Positions 16,625 through 27,145 of a stretch of 64,000 bases of DNA are shown in pieces. The DNA lies in contig NZ_JACVEE010000002.1 in assembly GCF_015355755.1 (NCBI RefSeq), positions 62,001 through 126,000 of the forward strand, in the 5' to 3' direction. A program made the position numbers and the translations under genes. The notes under the pieces were generated by a model. That model saw only the letters and a list, made by a program, of their open reading frames with translations, was not told the DNA's origin and did not search any database. Source of the DNA: Nocardia sp. XZ_19_385. GTDB taxonomy: Bacteria > Actinomycetota > Actinomycetes > Mycobacteriales > Mycobacteriaceae. Each line of letters starts with the position of its first letter. Positions within the stretch are counted from its first letter, which is position 1.

Positions 16625-17236
16625 GTGGGCTGGGCGACGAGCTGGACCGAGATCCTCGGGTTCGCGACGGGTGCGCTGTGCGTATGGCTGGTGGGGCGGC
16701 AGCATATCGCCAACTGGCCCATTGGGATTGCCAACAATATCTTCTTCATCGTGCTCTTCGCCCAGGCCGGGCTTTACGCCGACGCTGGGTTGCAGGTCGT
16801 CTTCATCGCGCTGGCGGGGTACGGGTGGTGGTGCTGGATGCACGGCGGTGGGCCGGGGTCCGCCGAGGTGCTGCCGGTGCGCCGGACCACGACTACCGAA
16901 TGGGCGGTGCTCGGCGTGGCCGGGGTGACGGGGGTGTGCGCGCTCACCGTCCTGCTCAGCAGTGCTACTGATTCCAGCGTTCCCTTCTGGGATGCCCTCA
17001 CCACCGGGCTTTCGCTGATGGCCACCTACGGGCAGTGCCGCAAGCGGCTGGAGTCGTGGTACCTGTGGATCGCGGCGGATCTCGTCTATATCCCGCTGTA
17101 CATCCACAAGAACCTGTACCTCACGGCCCTGCTGTATACCGGCTTCCTCGCGTTGTGCGTGGCCGGGCTGCTGCGCTGGCGGCGCTCGATGTCCAGCCCC
17201 GCCCCGGGCCGCGAAACGCTGGGCGCAACAGCATGA
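16625..17236 (+). CDS. pnuC: Nicotinamide riboside/mononucleotide transporter PnuC
   Basis: Facilitated importer of nicotinamide riboside, trapped by the NadR kinase encoded next. 203 residues with about seven transmembrane segments and the family motifs WPIGIANNIFFI (31-42), the GLQVVFIALAGYGWWCW helix (Q-x3-yxxlqlYGWyxW type) and SWYLWIAADLVYIPLYIHKNLYLTALLY (W-xW-xxD-xxYIplY-xK). GTG start with AGGAGGGGG upstream. Its stop overlaps the nadR start as ATGA. Only 36 bp follow the Abi-alpha gene, so read-through is possible. Confidence 0.95.
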   Translation: MGWATSWTEILGFATGALCVWLVGRQHIANWPIGIANNIFFIVLFAQAGLYADAGLQVVFIALAGYGWWCWMHGGGPGSAEVLPVRRTTTTEWAVLGVAGVTGVCALTVLLSSATDSSVPFWDALTTGLSLMATYGQCRKRLESWYLWIAADLVYIPLYIHKNLYLTALLYTGFLALCVAGLLRWRRSMSSPAPGRETLGATA

Positions 17237-18333
17237 TCCGCTTCGGCCACGGTTTGGTGCTGGGCAAGTTCTACCCGCCGCACGCCGGGCACCACCATCT
17301 GGTGCGCACCGCCGAGGCCCGGTGTGCGCGACTCACCGTCCTGGTGTGCGCGTCCGCCGTGGAATCGATCTCACTGACCGACCGGGTCGCGTGGATGCGC
17401 GAGGCTCATCCGGATGCCGAGGTCGTCGGCGCGGTCGACGACATTCCCGTCGACTTGCACGACCCGGCGATCTGGGACGCGCACATGGCGATTTTCCGTG
17501 CGGCCGTGGCGGATCCGGTCGACGCCGTTTTCACCTCGGAGGAATATGGGGCCGAGCTCGCGCGGCGGTTCGGTGCCGAGAACATCTGTGTGGACGTGGA
17601 CCGGACGGAGTTCCCGGTATCGGGGACGGCTGTGCGGAAGGACCCGGTGGGCTCCTGGGAATTCCTCGGCCCGGCCGTCCGGGCCGCACTGACCCGACGG
17701 GTCGTGGTCCTCGGCGCCGAGTCCACGGGGACGACCACGCTCTCGATGGACCTGGCCGCCCATTACCGGCGGCGCGGCGGCATCTGGGCCGACACCGGCT
17801 GGGTCGCCGAGTACGGGCGTCGGTACAGCGAGGAGAAGCTGGCGGCCGCGCGGGCCGTGGACCCGGCGGCAACTTGGGCCGCAGTGTCTTTCAGCTCCGA
17901 GGAGTTCCCCGTGATCGCCCGCACTCAGGATGCGTTGGAAGACAGCGCGGCCCGGCACGGCGCGCCGGTATTGATCTGCGACACCGACTCTTTCGCGAGC
18001 GGGATCTGGCACGAGCGGTACCTGGGCGGACGCAACGCGGAGGTCGAGCGGATCGCCGCCCGCACCCGGCGCGACCTCTACCTGCTGACCGACGACGCCG
18101 GAGTTCCGTTCGAAGACGACGGCCTCCGGGACGGCGAGCACCTCCGGCCGTGGATGACCCGCCGCTTCCGGGAGGAGCTCGCGCGCACCGGCAAACGGTT
18201 CCGGATCATGCGTGGCGACCGGGCGGCCCGGCTGGCCACGGCTGTGGCGGCGGTCGACGAACTGCTGGCCGAGGGCTGGCAGTTCGCGGACCCGCTGCCC
18301 GAAATCGTCCGGGCCGCTACCGAACCGGTGTAG
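17233..18333 (+). CDS. nadR: NadR-type NMN adenylyltransferase/ribosylnicotinamide kinase
   Basis: Bifunctional NAD salvage enzyme; lacks the DNA-binding domain of enterobacterial NadR. 366 residues. The nucleotidyltransferase domain (1-150) has GKFYPPHAGHHHLV (11-24) with the expected H-x-G-H and the later VSGTAVRKDP (I-S-x-T-x-I-R type). The kinase domain starts VVVLGAESTGTTTLS at 157-171, where Thr167 occupies the usual P-loop lysine position. ICDTDSFAS carries Walker-B-like acids. ATGA overlap with pnuC makes a tight transport-and-trap operon. Confidence 0.9.
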   Translation: MIRFGHGLVLGKFYPPHAGHHHLVRTAEARCARLTVLVCASAVESISLTDRVAWMREAHPDAEVVGAVDDIPVDLHDPAIWDAHMAIFRAAVADPVDAVFTSEEYGAELARRFGAENICVDVDRTEFPVSGTAVRKDPVGSWEFLGPAVRAALTRRVVVLGAESTGTTTLSMDLAAHYRRRGGIWADTGWVAEYGRRYSEEKLAAARAVDPAATWAAVSFSSEEFPVIARTQDALEDSAARHGAPVLICDTDSFASGIWHERYLGGRNAEVERIAARTRRDLYLLTDDAGVPFEDDGLRDGEHLRPWMTRRFREELARTGKRFRIMRGDRAARLATAVAAVDELLAEGWQFADPLPEIVRAATEPV

Positions 18334-18336
18334 CGA

Positions 18337-20130
<1,794 letters not shown>

Positions 20131-20231
20131 AGATCCTTCCGGGGTTACGCCGAGGGCATCGGGCAGATAGTTGCCCCCGGCAAGGGTACCGAGAGTGGCC
20201 GAGCGGCGGAGATCCGCGCAGGGGTTGCGCG

Positions 20232-20246
20232 ACGAACGGTGTTCGT
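20232..20246. promoter_or_regulatory. Operator-like palindrome A upstream of LLM oxidoreductase
   Basis: ACGAAC-GGT-GTTCGT, perfect arms with a 3-bp centre. Part of a pair 29 bp apart between the divergent ABC-F and LLM genes. The 3-bp spacer excludes the actinobacterial LexA box, which has four. Confidence 0.75.
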
Positions 20247-20260
20247 TTAGATTGCAATTC

Positions 20261-20275
20261 ACGAACAGCGTTCGT
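20261..20275. promoter_or_regulatory. Operator-like palindrome B upstream of LLM oxidoreductase
   Basis: ACGAAC-AGC-GTTCGT, identical arms to site A. A third, degenerate half (ACGCTGTTCG, 20281-20290) follows. The arrangement suggests cooperative binding of a TetR-type dimer encoded elsewhere. Confidence 0.75.
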
Positions 20276-20336
20276 CACAGACGCTGTTCGGCGATCAGCT
20301 AGCACTCGCATTCATTCCCCACCCTGGAGGTTTTCT

Positions 20337-21185
20337 GTGAAGTACGGCCTCGGCCTGCCCATTTCCGACCCCGTCCTACTGCTCGACTGGGCGACGCGGG
20401 CCGAGGCGGCCGGGTTCAGCACCCTCGGCCTGCTCGACCGGCTCGCCTACGACAACCCCGAACCGATGATCGCGCTCAGCGTCCTCGCGGGCGCCACCTC
20501 CCGCATCAAACTCCAGACCGAGGTCCTGATCGCTCCGCTGCGCGAACCGTCGCTGCTGGCCAAGCAGGCTGCCACGCTGGACCGGATGTCCGGTGGGCGC
20601 TTCGTGCTCGGTCTCGGCGTCGGCGGCCGCGCGGACGACCACGTCGCCTCGGGCACCGAGCTACGCACCCGGGGCCGCCGCATGGACGAACAGCTCGACA
20701 CCATGCGCCGCCTGTGGTCCGGCGCAGCGCACAGCGCCGACTGCGGTCCGATCGGCCCCGCGCCACTGCGTCCCGAAGGCCCCGAACTGCTCTTCGGCGG
20801 TTTCCAGCCCGCGGCTCTCGACCGCGTCGGCCGCTGGGGTGGCGGCTTCCTCGCCGCCGCCGCACCTTCGTGGGCGGGCGGGCTGTTCGACACCGTCCGC
20901 CGCTCGTGGAAAGACCACGGCCGCAACGGCGAACCTCGCATCGTCGCCCAGATCAACGTCGCACTCGGCTCCCCCGCCCTGGTCGAGGAAGCCCGCGCGT
21001 CCATGGGCGACTACTACCAATTCACCGGCCGCGCCGACAATATGGTCGCCGGTATTCGCACCACACCCGAGGAAATACGCACGGCCAGCATGCAATTCGA
21101 AGAACTAGGGGCCGACGAGATCATCTTCTACTGCTACGGCAGCGACCCCGATCAGGTCGACCGCCTCGCCGACGTCAGCGCTTGA
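20337..21185 (+). CDS. LLM class flavin-dependent oxidoreductase
   Basis: Luciferase-like TIM-barrel oxidoreductase using FMN or F420. 282 residues. The core shows [18 protein letters not shown] near 22-40, [35 protein letters not shown] (the usual LLM cofactor region, about 50-85), [11 protein letters not shown] at 88-98 and [21 protein letters not shown] around 145-165. GTG at 20337 follows TGGAGG 10 nt upstream. Two perfect palindromes upstream imply a dedicated repressor, but none is encoded nearby. The 3' end overlaps ispE by 11 bp. Substrate unknown. Confidence 0.88.
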   Translation: MKYGLGLPISDPVLLLDWATRAEAAGFSTLGLLDRLAYDNPEPMIALSVLAGATSRIKLQTEVLIAPLREPSLLAKQAATLDRMSGGRFVLGLGVGGRADDHVASGTELRTRGRRMDEQLDTMRRLWSGAAHSADCGPIGPAPLRPEGPELLFGGFQPAALDRVGRWGGGFLAAAAPSWAGGLFDTVRRSWKDHGRNGEPRIVAQINVALGSPALVEEARASMGDYYQFTGRADNMVAGIRTTPEEIRTASMQFEELGADEIIFYCYGSDPDQVDRLADVSA

Positions 21186-22110
21186 CCTGGGCATCCGGCG
21201 GCAGAATCCGCGCACCCGGAACCGGCCCGCTGGCCGTGCGCACACTGCGCGCGACACCCTCTCCCGCCAGCTCCGCCGCCACCGCCACGGCCGCGGCTTC
21301 ACTCTCACACAGGAACGCGCAGGTGGGCCCGGACCCTGACACCAACCCGGCCAGCGCCCCCGCGGAAACCCCTGCCCGCAGGGTCCGCCGCAACTCCGGC
21401 TTCAACGAGACCGCCGCCGCCTGCAGGTCGTTACCCAGCAGGGGCGCAAGCTGTTTCGCGTCACCGGACGCCAGCGCCTGCATCAACTGCTCGGGCGGGC
21501 CGAGGCGCGGCGGGTCACCGATCTCCCGCAAGCGGTCCAGTTCGGCGAAGACCGACGGCGTGGAGAGCCCGCCCTTGGCGAAGGCCAATACCCAGTGAAA
21601 GGTGTTGCGGGACAACACCGGAAGCAGGCGCTCTCCGCGCCCCGTGCCGAGCGCTGTCCCGCCGTGCAGCGAGAACGGCACGTCACTGCCCAATTCCGCT
21701 GCCATCGCCAGCAATTCGTCGCGGGTGAGCCCGATATCCCAGAGCTCGTTCAGTCCGACCAGGGCGGCGGCGCCGTCGGCGCTTCCGCCGGCCATCCCGC
21801 CCGCCACCGGAATGCCCTTGGTGATGGCGATTTCCACCAGCGGCACCCGGCCGGCCAGGTGCGCCAGCCGGACCGCCGCCTTCCACACCAGATTGGTGCG
21901 GTCGGTCGGGACGTCGGCCGCGCCCTCGCCACTCACCTTCACGGTGAGCGCGGCGGCGGGCGAGATGTGCAGGTCGTCGCTGAGCGAGAGCGCCTGGAAC
22001 ACCGTCGTCAGGTCGTGATACCCATCCGCGCGCAGGTCACCGACTCCGAGGTGCAGGTTCACCTTCGAGGGGGCGCGCACGGTGACGGGGCTGGGCACTA
22101 CTGACAACAC
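21175..22110 (-). CDS. ispE: 4-diphosphocytidyl-2-C-methyl-D-erythritol kinase
   Basis: GHMP kinase of the MEP isoprenoid pathway. 311 residues from the GTG at 22110. [29 protein letters not shown] is the substrate-binding opening with the catalytic lysine; [17 protein letters not shown] is the glycine-rich ATP loop with the family PxGxGLGGGSS-type pattern (here with Met and Ala); [12 protein letters not shown] closes the fold. An in-frame ATG 25 codons upstream adds sequence unlike the family. In M. tuberculosis ispE directly follows ksgA; here about 4 kb of other genes separate them. Confidence 0.93.
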   Translation of the reverse strand: MLSVVPSPVTVRAPSKVNLHLGVGDLRADGYHDLTTVFQALSLSDDLHISPAAALTVKVSGEGAADVPTDRTNLVWKAAVRLAHLAGRVPLVEIAITKGIPVAGGMAGGSADGAAALVGLNELWDIGLTRDELLAMAAELGSDVPFSLHGGTALGTGRGERLLPVLSRNTFHWVLAFAKGGLSTPSVFAELDRLREIGDPPRLGPPEQLMQALASGDAKQLAPLLGNDLQAAAVSLKPELRRTLRAGVSAGALAGLVSGSGPTCAFLCESEAAAVAVAAELAGEGVARSVRTASGPVPGARILPPDAQVKR

Positions 22111-22239
22111 GGTGCCCAACTCTAATGGGTGGATCCACACGCAGTCGGCCACGATATGAAATGTCCACGCCTCTGAGATGCACAAGCGACAACTGATTTC
22201 GCGAGCACACGGGTAACTCGCCGCGGAGAGGCGGGTGAG

Positions 22240-22992
22240 CTACAGCAAGGCGCCGCCGGTGGCGTCGATCCACTGTCCCGTAACCCAGCGCGAGTCGTCG
22301 GAGGCCAGGAAGCCGACGATATCGGCGACATCGGCGGGCTGCCCGACCCGATTGAGCGGCGACAAGCCCGACACCTGCGCCTCGGCTTCCGGATTGCGCA
22401 GCCAGCCGGCGTTCATGTCGGTATCGATCACGCCGGGCGCGACCGCATTCACGGTGATGCCGCGTGCGCCGGCCTCCTTGGCCAGGATCTGGGTGAACGA
22501 ATCGATCGCGCCCTTGGTCATGGTGTAGGCGATCAGCTCCGGCATCCGCGCGCCCTGGGTGAGGCCGGTGGAGATATTGACGATGCGGCCGCCGTCGCGC
22601 AGCCGGTCCAGGCCGAGCTTGGTGACGAAGAACGGCGCCTTGGTGTTGACCGCGAAGACACGATCGAAGTCGGCCTCCTCGGTGTCGCTCAGCGGCTCCC
22701 GGACGCCGTCGATGCCGGCGTTGTTCACCAGGATGTCCAGCCCGTCGGCGTGCGCGTCGAACGCGGTCCACAGCGCGGCGGCATCGCCGGGCACGCCGAG
22801 CTCGGCGCTGATGGCGAAAGCAGATCCGCCCGCTTTTTCGATCGCGGCAACGGTTTCCTTGGCCGCTTCCTCATTACCGTTGTAATGCACGGCAACTCGC
22901 GCACCGTCGCGCCCCAGCCGTTCCGCGATGGCGCGCCCGATTCCGCGGCTGCCGCCGGTGACCAGAGCCGTCTTGCCTGTCAGTGCACCCAT
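22240..22992 (-). CDS. Short-chain dehydrogenase/reductase
   Basis: NAD(P)H-dependent classical SDR, 250 residues. TGGSRGIG (about 12-19) binds the cofactor, NNAG (about 89-92) is intact, ISTG supplies the catalytic serine and YTMTKGA the Y-x3-K pair; APGVIDTDMNAGW is the PG-motif region and the C-terminus WVTGQWIDATGG is standard. The ATG at 22992 has AAAGGA upstream. It diverges from a TetR gene over a 68-bp region with a pair of related operator sites, so the SDR is the probable target of that regulator. Substrate unknown. Confidence 0.9.
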   Translation of the reverse strand: MGALTGKTALVTGGSRGIGRAIAERLGRDGARVAVHYNGNEEAAKETVAAIEKAGGSAFAISAELGVPGDAAALWTAFDAHADGLDILVNNAGIDGVREPLSDTEEADFDRVFAVNTKAPFFVTKLGLDRLRDGGRIVNISTGLTQGARMPELIAYTMTKGAIDSFTQILAKEAGARGITVNAVAPGVIDTDMNAGWLRNPEAEAQVSGLSPLNRVGQPADVADIVGFLASDDSRWVTGQWIDATGGALL

Positions 22993-23008
22993 GCCGGGTT
23001 CCTTTCTC

Positions 23009-23020
23009 TAACGATCACTA
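23009..23020. promoter_or_regulatory. TetR operator site, SDR side
   Basis: TAACGATCACTA; its reverse complement TAGTGATCGTTA fits TAGTGANCGNTA, the same pattern as the second site 36 bp away in inverse orientation. It lies 17 bp upstream of the SDR start. Confidence 0.6.
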
Positions 23021-23044
23021 CAGAAAGGACGGTAGCACATTATC

Positions 23045-23056
23045 TAGTGAGCGCTA
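23045..23056. promoter_or_regulatory. TetR operator site, TetR side
   Basis: TAGTGAGCGCTA matches TAGTGANCGNTA and ends 4 bp before the ATG of the regulator, so binding would block transcription or initiation of its own gene. Confidence 0.6.
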
Positions 23057-23060
23057 TAAA

Positions 23061-23678
23061 ATGGTTGACATGGCCACACCGACCCGGGGACGACCCCGCT
23101 CCTTCGATCGAGAAGAAGCCCTGGACAAGGCCGTTCGACTGTTCTGGTCCCGCGGCTACGAAGCCACCTCGATCGGCGACCTGACCGCCGCGCTCGGCAT
23201 CGGCGCGCCAAGCCTCTATGCCGCGTTCGGCGACAAGGCCAAGCTCTTCGCCGAGGTGGTGCAGACATTCGGTGCGCGCTACGGCGGATTCCTGCCGCGC
23301 GCCCTCGAGGAGGAACCGACCGCGACCGCGGCGGTGCGGCGCATGCTGCGCGAAGCCGCCACGGAGTACACCCGGCCGGGTTGCCCGCACGGCTGTTTGG
23401 TGATGAGCGCGGGGATGAACACCACCAGTGTGGAGATCGCGGATATGCTGCGCGGCCTGCGCAATCGGAATATCGAGGTGTTCACCGAGCACATCCAGGC
23501 CGATATCGACGCGGGCCTGCTGCCGGCCGATGCCGACGCCAAGACCTTGGCGCGCTACGTCGGGACCGTCCTGCAAGGCATGTCACAGGCCTCGCGTGAC
23601 GGGGCAACAGAGGCCGAGTTGGCGACGGTCGCCGAAATGGCCATGGCGAGTTGGCCGTCCTGGTCGGCATCGCGCTGA
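23061..23678 (+). CDS. TetR/AcrR family transcriptional regulator
   Basis: 205-residue repressor. Basic N-terminus (GRPRSFDREEALDKAVRLFW), HTH with TSIGDLTAALGIGAPSLYAAFGDKAKLF at about 33-60, and a TetR_C-type ligand domain with TRPGCPHGCLVMSAG, a Cys/His-containing segment common in regulators of the YxaF/LmrA group. ATG at 23061; a second ATG at 23070 is possible. Divergent from the SDR it probably controls, with matching sites at 23009 and 23045. Inducer unknown. Confidence 0.88.
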   Translation: MVDMATPTRGRPRSFDREEALDKAVRLFWSRGYEATSIGDLTAALGIGAPSLYAAFGDKAKLFAEVVQTFGARYGGFLPRALEEEPTATAAVRRMLREAATEYTRPGCPHGCLVMSAGMNTTSVEIADMLRGLRNRNIEVFTEHIQADIDAGLLPADADAKTLARYVGTVLQGMSQASRDGATEAELATVAEMAMASWPSWSASR

Positions 23679-23695
23679 GGCGGCCCTTGCGTCAT

Positions 23696-23712
23696 ATACC
23701 CCCTGTGGGTAT
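23696..23712. promoter_or_regulatory. CsoR/RicR-like copper operator
   Basis: ATACCC-CCTGT-GGGTAT is a 6-5-6 palindrome; a second GATACCCC half-site follows near 23738. TACCC/GGGTA palindromes are the known recognition pattern of CsoR/RicR copper repressors in mycobacteria. It lies about 65 bp before the copper chaperone gene. No csoR is present in the window, so the regulator would act in trans. Confidence 0.65.
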
Positions 23713-23776
23713 GTTTGGTTTTGGTCAGGGGATACCCCTGGACCGTACGATCGAGGACGAGCGAAGGAGTCGGACG

Positions 23777-23980
23777 ATGGCTACCACCACCTACACCGTC
23801 AAAGGCATGACCTGCGGACACTGCGTCAGCTCGGTCAAATCGGAGATCGGCAAGATCGACGGCGTGACCAGTGTCGACGTCGACCTGGCCAGCGGGGCCG
23901 TGCGGGTCGACAGCAGCGCGCCCGTCGCCGACTCCGAGATCGCCGCCGCCGTCGACGAGGCGGGCTACGAGGTCGCCTGA
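23777..23980 (+). CDS. CopZ-like copper chaperone
   Basis: 67-residue single HMA-domain protein that ferries Cu(I). The MTCGHC metal-binding loop (C13, C16) follows the first strand TTTYTVKG, and DGVTSVDVDLASGAVRVDS completes the ferredoxin-like fold. GAAGGAG lies 8 nt before the ATG. Upstream palindromes of the CsoR/RicR type point to copper-inducible expression. The stop overlaps the next start (TGATG), so it is coupled with a membrane-anchored extracytoplasmic protein. No CopA ATPase is in the window. Confidence 0.92.
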   Translation: MATTTYTVKGMTCGHCVSSVKSEIGKIDGVTSVDVDLASGAVRVDSSAPVADSEIAAAVDEAGYEVA

Positions 23981-24843
23981 TGCGGGATCGGCTGAAACTG
24001 GCTGCGGTCGGTGGTGCGCTCGTCGTCCTGTTCGGGGTGGCGCTCGGCATCGGCGCCCTGGTGGGCGATCCCGGCGGTGACTCCGTCAACAGTCAGCAGG
24101 ATGCGACCGGACTCAGCGAGACCGAGTCCGGTTACACCATGGCCGACCTGACCGCCCCCGCCGGGCCGAATCAGCCTGGGGCGCTGCGCTTCCGGATCAC
24201 CGGGCCGGACGGCGCGCCAGTCACCCGATTCACCACCCAGCACGAGAAGCAACTGCATCTCATCGTCGTTCGCTCCGACCGCACCCAATACCGGCACGCC
24301 CATCCGGTCATGGATGCCGCGGGCACCTGGTCGATCGACTGGACCTGGACAAAGCCCGGCACGTACCGCGTGTTCGCCGATTTCGTCCCCGAGGCTTCCG
24401 GGCGTGATCTGGTCCTCGGCAAATCACTGACCGTGACCGGAAACCCAGAGCTGCAACCACTTCCGCCGCCCTCCCGCACCGCCACCGTGGACGGCTACGA
24501 GGTGACGCTGAACGGCGAACAGAGCACCGCGGGCAGCGAACTGCGCTTCACCATCACCCGCGACGGCCGGCCCGTCACCGATCTCCAGCCCTACCTGGGC
24601 GCCTACGCCCACTTGGTCGCGCTGCGCGCCAACGACCTCGCATATCTGCACACCCATCCCCAGGGCGCGGTCGGCAAGACACCACCCGGCCCGGAGGTCG
24701 TCTTCCACACCACAGCCCCGAGCGCCGGGGACTACCGCCTGTACCTGGATTTCGCCCACAACAATTCAGTACACACCGCCGAGTTCACCGTCACGGCAAC
24801 CGATTCCACCTCCCCCGGCGGCCACTCCGGCCACCACAACTGA
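23980..24843 (+). CDS. Membrane-anchored extracytoplasmic protein of the copper operon
   Basis: 287 residues with an N-terminal membrane anchor or uncleaved signal (LKLAAVGGALVVLFGVALGIGALVG, 5-29). The rest is predicted to lie outside: two repeats of a beta-sandwich-like pattern (LRFRITGPDGAPVTRFTTQHEKQLHLIVV and ELRFTITRDGRPVTDLQPYLGAYAHLVAL), each followed by HAHP or HTHP, which suggests metal-binding duplicates. The C-terminus ends Gly/His-rich (GGHSGHHN). Translationally coupled to copZ. I do not recognise a characterised homologue; periplasmic copper sequestration is inferred from operon and His pattern. Confidence 0.75.
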   Translation: MRDRLKLAAVGGALVVLFGVALGIGALVGDPGGDSVNSQQDATGLSETESGYTMADLTAPAGPNQPGALRFRITGPDGAPVTRFTTQHEKQLHLIVVRSDRTQYRHAHPVMDAAGTWSIDWTWTKPGTYRVFADFVPEASGRDLVLGKSLTVTGNPELQPLPPPSRTATVDGYEVTLNGEQSTAGSELRFTITRDGRPVTDLQPYLGAYAHLVALRANDLAYLHTHPQGAVGKTPPGPEVVFHTTAPSAGDYRLYLDFAHNNSVHTAEFTVTATDSTSPGGHSGHHN

Positions 24844-24924
24844 CCGCGAGTCTTCGAAATCCCGCTCCCGCGACGCACTCTCAGCGCAGACTGAACTGTT
24901 GCGAACTGCACTGGGGGCGAAACC

Positions 24925-26157
24925 ATGTCGCACGACTTCGATTTGAACAGTCCGGAGAACATCGCCGATCCGTACCCGAGCTATGCCCGGTTACGCACGG
25001 AGGCACCGATCTACCACTCGGCCGATCCCGACCTGTGGATCATCAGCCGCTACGACGACGTGCGCGCCGTACTGCGCGACCCGGACCGCTTCTCCTCCGA
25101 TGTCGGCGGTCTCGAATCCGATCCCTTCAATCCTGGCCTGGAAATGCCGAGGTGGTTGACGGGCCTGCTGTCTCGGATCTCGGCGGTGCGAGTGCTGCTC
25201 ACCAGTGATCCCCCGGACCATACGATCCTGCGGCGCAAAGTGAGCCGCGCGTTCACCCCACGCCGGATGGCGGCCTGGGAACCGCGGATTCGTGAGGTCA
25301 CCACGCGACTGGTGGACGACATGCTGGCCGCCGACCATCCCGCCGACCTGGTACACGATCTGGCCGCGCCGTTGCCGACCACGGTCATCGCCGAACTGCT
25401 CGGCGTCCCGACCGAGCGCAACGACGATTTCAAACGCTGGTCGGACAATCTGATCAACGGGCTGCTCACCGGCGGGCCGCGAATCCCTATGGTCCGCAGC
25501 GCGATCGCGATCTCGTGGTTCTTCCTGCGCACTATCCGCCGCCGGCGGCGCGACCCGGGCGAGGACCTGATCAGTCTCCTGATCACCGGCGAGGGTGACG
25601 AGGCGCTGTCCCAGTGGGAGCTCATCACCTTCTGCATCCTGCTGCTCGCCGCCGGCCTCGAGACCACCACCAACCTCATCGCCAACGCCATGCTCGCCAT
25701 CTTCGACCGGCCAGTGCTGCGGCAGCAGCTGTGCGCGAATCCCGAACTGGCCGCGGCAGTTGTCGCGGAAACCCTCCGTTTCGACAATCCCGCTCAAGGC
25801 CTGATGCGAGTGACGCGGACCGAGGTGACGCTGAGCGACATCACGATTCCCGCAGGCGCATATGTCATTCCGCTGATCGGTTCGGCCAATCGCGACCCGG
25901 ATCGATGGGCCGACCCCGACGAATTCCTGTTGCACCGCCCAAACCTCGGCGAGCACTTGGCATTCGGCTCTGGAATCCACTACTGCATCGGCAATGCACT
26001 GGCCCGCATCGAAGCCACTGCGGCACTGGAGGAAATCGCCCGCCGGCTACCGGACATGGCACCAGCGGGGACGCCAACTCGCATCACCAGTCCGGTCCTG
26101 CGTGGTCTCCGCAGTCAGCCAATTACATTCACCCGCACCAAGATTCCAGCCCGATAG
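24925..26157 (+). CDS. Cytochrome P450
   Basis: Soluble bacterial class I P450, 410 residues. The heme loop FGSGIHYCIGNALAR contains proximal ligand Cys354. The I-helix oxygen-activation motif is AAGLETTTNL, the K-helix E-x-x-R is ETLR, and FTPRRMAAWEPRI is the conserved C-helix region. GGGGGCG lies just upstream of the ATG. No ferredoxin or reductase is adjacent, so redox partners are elsewhere. Substrate cannot be predicted. It ends 22 bp from convergent ksgA. Confidence 0.93.
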   Translation: MSHDFDLNSPENIADPYPSYARLRTEAPIYHSADPDLWIISRYDDVRAVLRDPDRFSSDVGGLESDPFNPGLEMPRWLTGLLSRISAVRVLLTSDPPDHTILRRKVSRAFTPRRMAAWEPRIREVTTRLVDDMLAADHPADLVHDLAAPLPTTVIAELLGVPTERNDDFKRWSDNLINGLLTGGPRIPMVRSAIAISWFFLRTIRRRRRDPGEDLISLLITGEGDEALSQWELITFCILLLAAGLETTTNLIANAMLAIFDRPVLRQQLCANPELAAAVVAETLRFDNPAQGLMRVTRTEVTLSDITIPAGAYVIPLIGSANRDPDRWADPDEFLLHRPNLGEHLAFGSGIHYCIGNALARIEATAALEEIARRLPDMAPAGTPTRITSPVLRGLRSQPITFTRTKIPAR

Positions 26158-26179
26158 CGCAGACCAGTTTCGATCTCCG

Positions 26180-27061
26180 TCAGGCCTGAGCTGCCAGGCG
26201 GACGTAGGCGGCCGTGTCGAGGGTTTCGCCGCGGGCGGTGGGGTCGATGCCTGCGGCGACGAGGCGGCGTTCGGCTTCGGCCGGGGAACCGGCCCAGGAG
26301 GCGAGGGCGGCGCGAAGGGTTTTGCGGCGTTGGGCGAATGCGGCGTCGACGACTTCGAAGACGCGGCGGCGGTGTGTTTCGTCGGTCGGCCACGGGGGTT
26401 CGGCGTAGCGCTCGACACGGACCAGCCCGGATTCGACGCGTGGGACCGGCCAGAAGACCTGGGTGCCGACGTGGCCCGCGCGGCGCACCTCGCCGAAGAA
26501 ACCTGCCTTCACGCTGGGGATGCCGTAGATGCGGCCACCCGGTTCGGCGGCCAGACGGTCGGCGACCTCGGCTTGCACCATCACCAATGAGGTTGTGATG
26601 CTGGGCAATTCGGCCAGGAGGTGCAACAGGACCGGAACGGCGACGTTGTAGGGCAGATTCGCGACCAGTGCGGTCGGCATCGCGGGAAGTTCGGCGGCGG
26701 TCACCCGCAACGCGTCGGCTTCCACCACCTGCAACCGGTCCACGAGCTCCGGCGCGCGATCGGCGACCGTCACCGGAAGATGCTTGGCGAGCACCGGGTC
26801 GATCTCGACCGCGACCACCGAATCGACCACGTCGAGCAGCGCCAGCGTCAGCGAACCGAGCCCGGGACCGACCTCGAGAACGACGTCGCTGCGCCCGACT
26901 CCGGCGGCCGAGACAATCCGGCGCACCGTGTTCGCGTCGTGCACGAAGTTCTGCCCGAGCTGCTTGGTCGGCCGGACGCCGAACCGCTCGGCCAGCGTGC
27001 GCACCTCGGCGGGACCCAGCAGCGCGGCGCTCCCACGAGCGGAAACATCAGATTCGGACAC
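26180..27061 (-). CDS. rsmA: 16S rRNA (A1518/A1519) dimethyltransferase KsgA/RsmA
   Basis: Dimethylates two adenines in helix 45 during 30S maturation. 293 residues. [15 protein letters not shown] (28-42) is the family opening, [12 protein letters not shown] binds SAM, and [16 protein letters not shown] contains the catalytic [17 protein letters not shown] and [13 protein letters not shown] are the later conserved blocks. GTG start at 27061 with only a weak Shine-Dalgarno. In M. tuberculosis it lies between rpfB and ispE; here a micro-ORF and lipase separate it from rpfB. Confidence 0.95.
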   Translation of the reverse strand: MSESDVSARGSAALLGPAEVRTLAERFGVRPTKQLGQNFVHDANTVRRIVSAAGVGRSDVVLEVGPGLGSLTLALLDVVDSVVAVEIDPVLAKHLPVTVADRAPELVDRLQVVEADALRVTAAELPAMPTALVANLPYNVAVPVLLHLLAELPSITTSLVMVQAEVADRLAAEPGGRIYGIPSVKAGFFGEVRRAGHVGTQVFWPVPRVESGLVRVERYAEPPWPTDETHRRRVFEVVDAAFAQRRKTLRAALASWAGSPAEAERRLVAAGIDPTARGETLDTAAYVRLAAQA

Positions 27062-27145
27062 CAGTAGAACCTACCAACCCCGGCCACCGGCCCCGCGCAA
27101 CCGCCCGGGCACCCACTCCCGACAGCAAGACACCGCCCGCAGCGC

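Noticed and set aside
20232..20275. LexA (SOS) boxes
   Set aside because: The arms match the GAAC/GTTC pattern but the spacer is 3 bp, while the actinobacterial SOS box needs 4.
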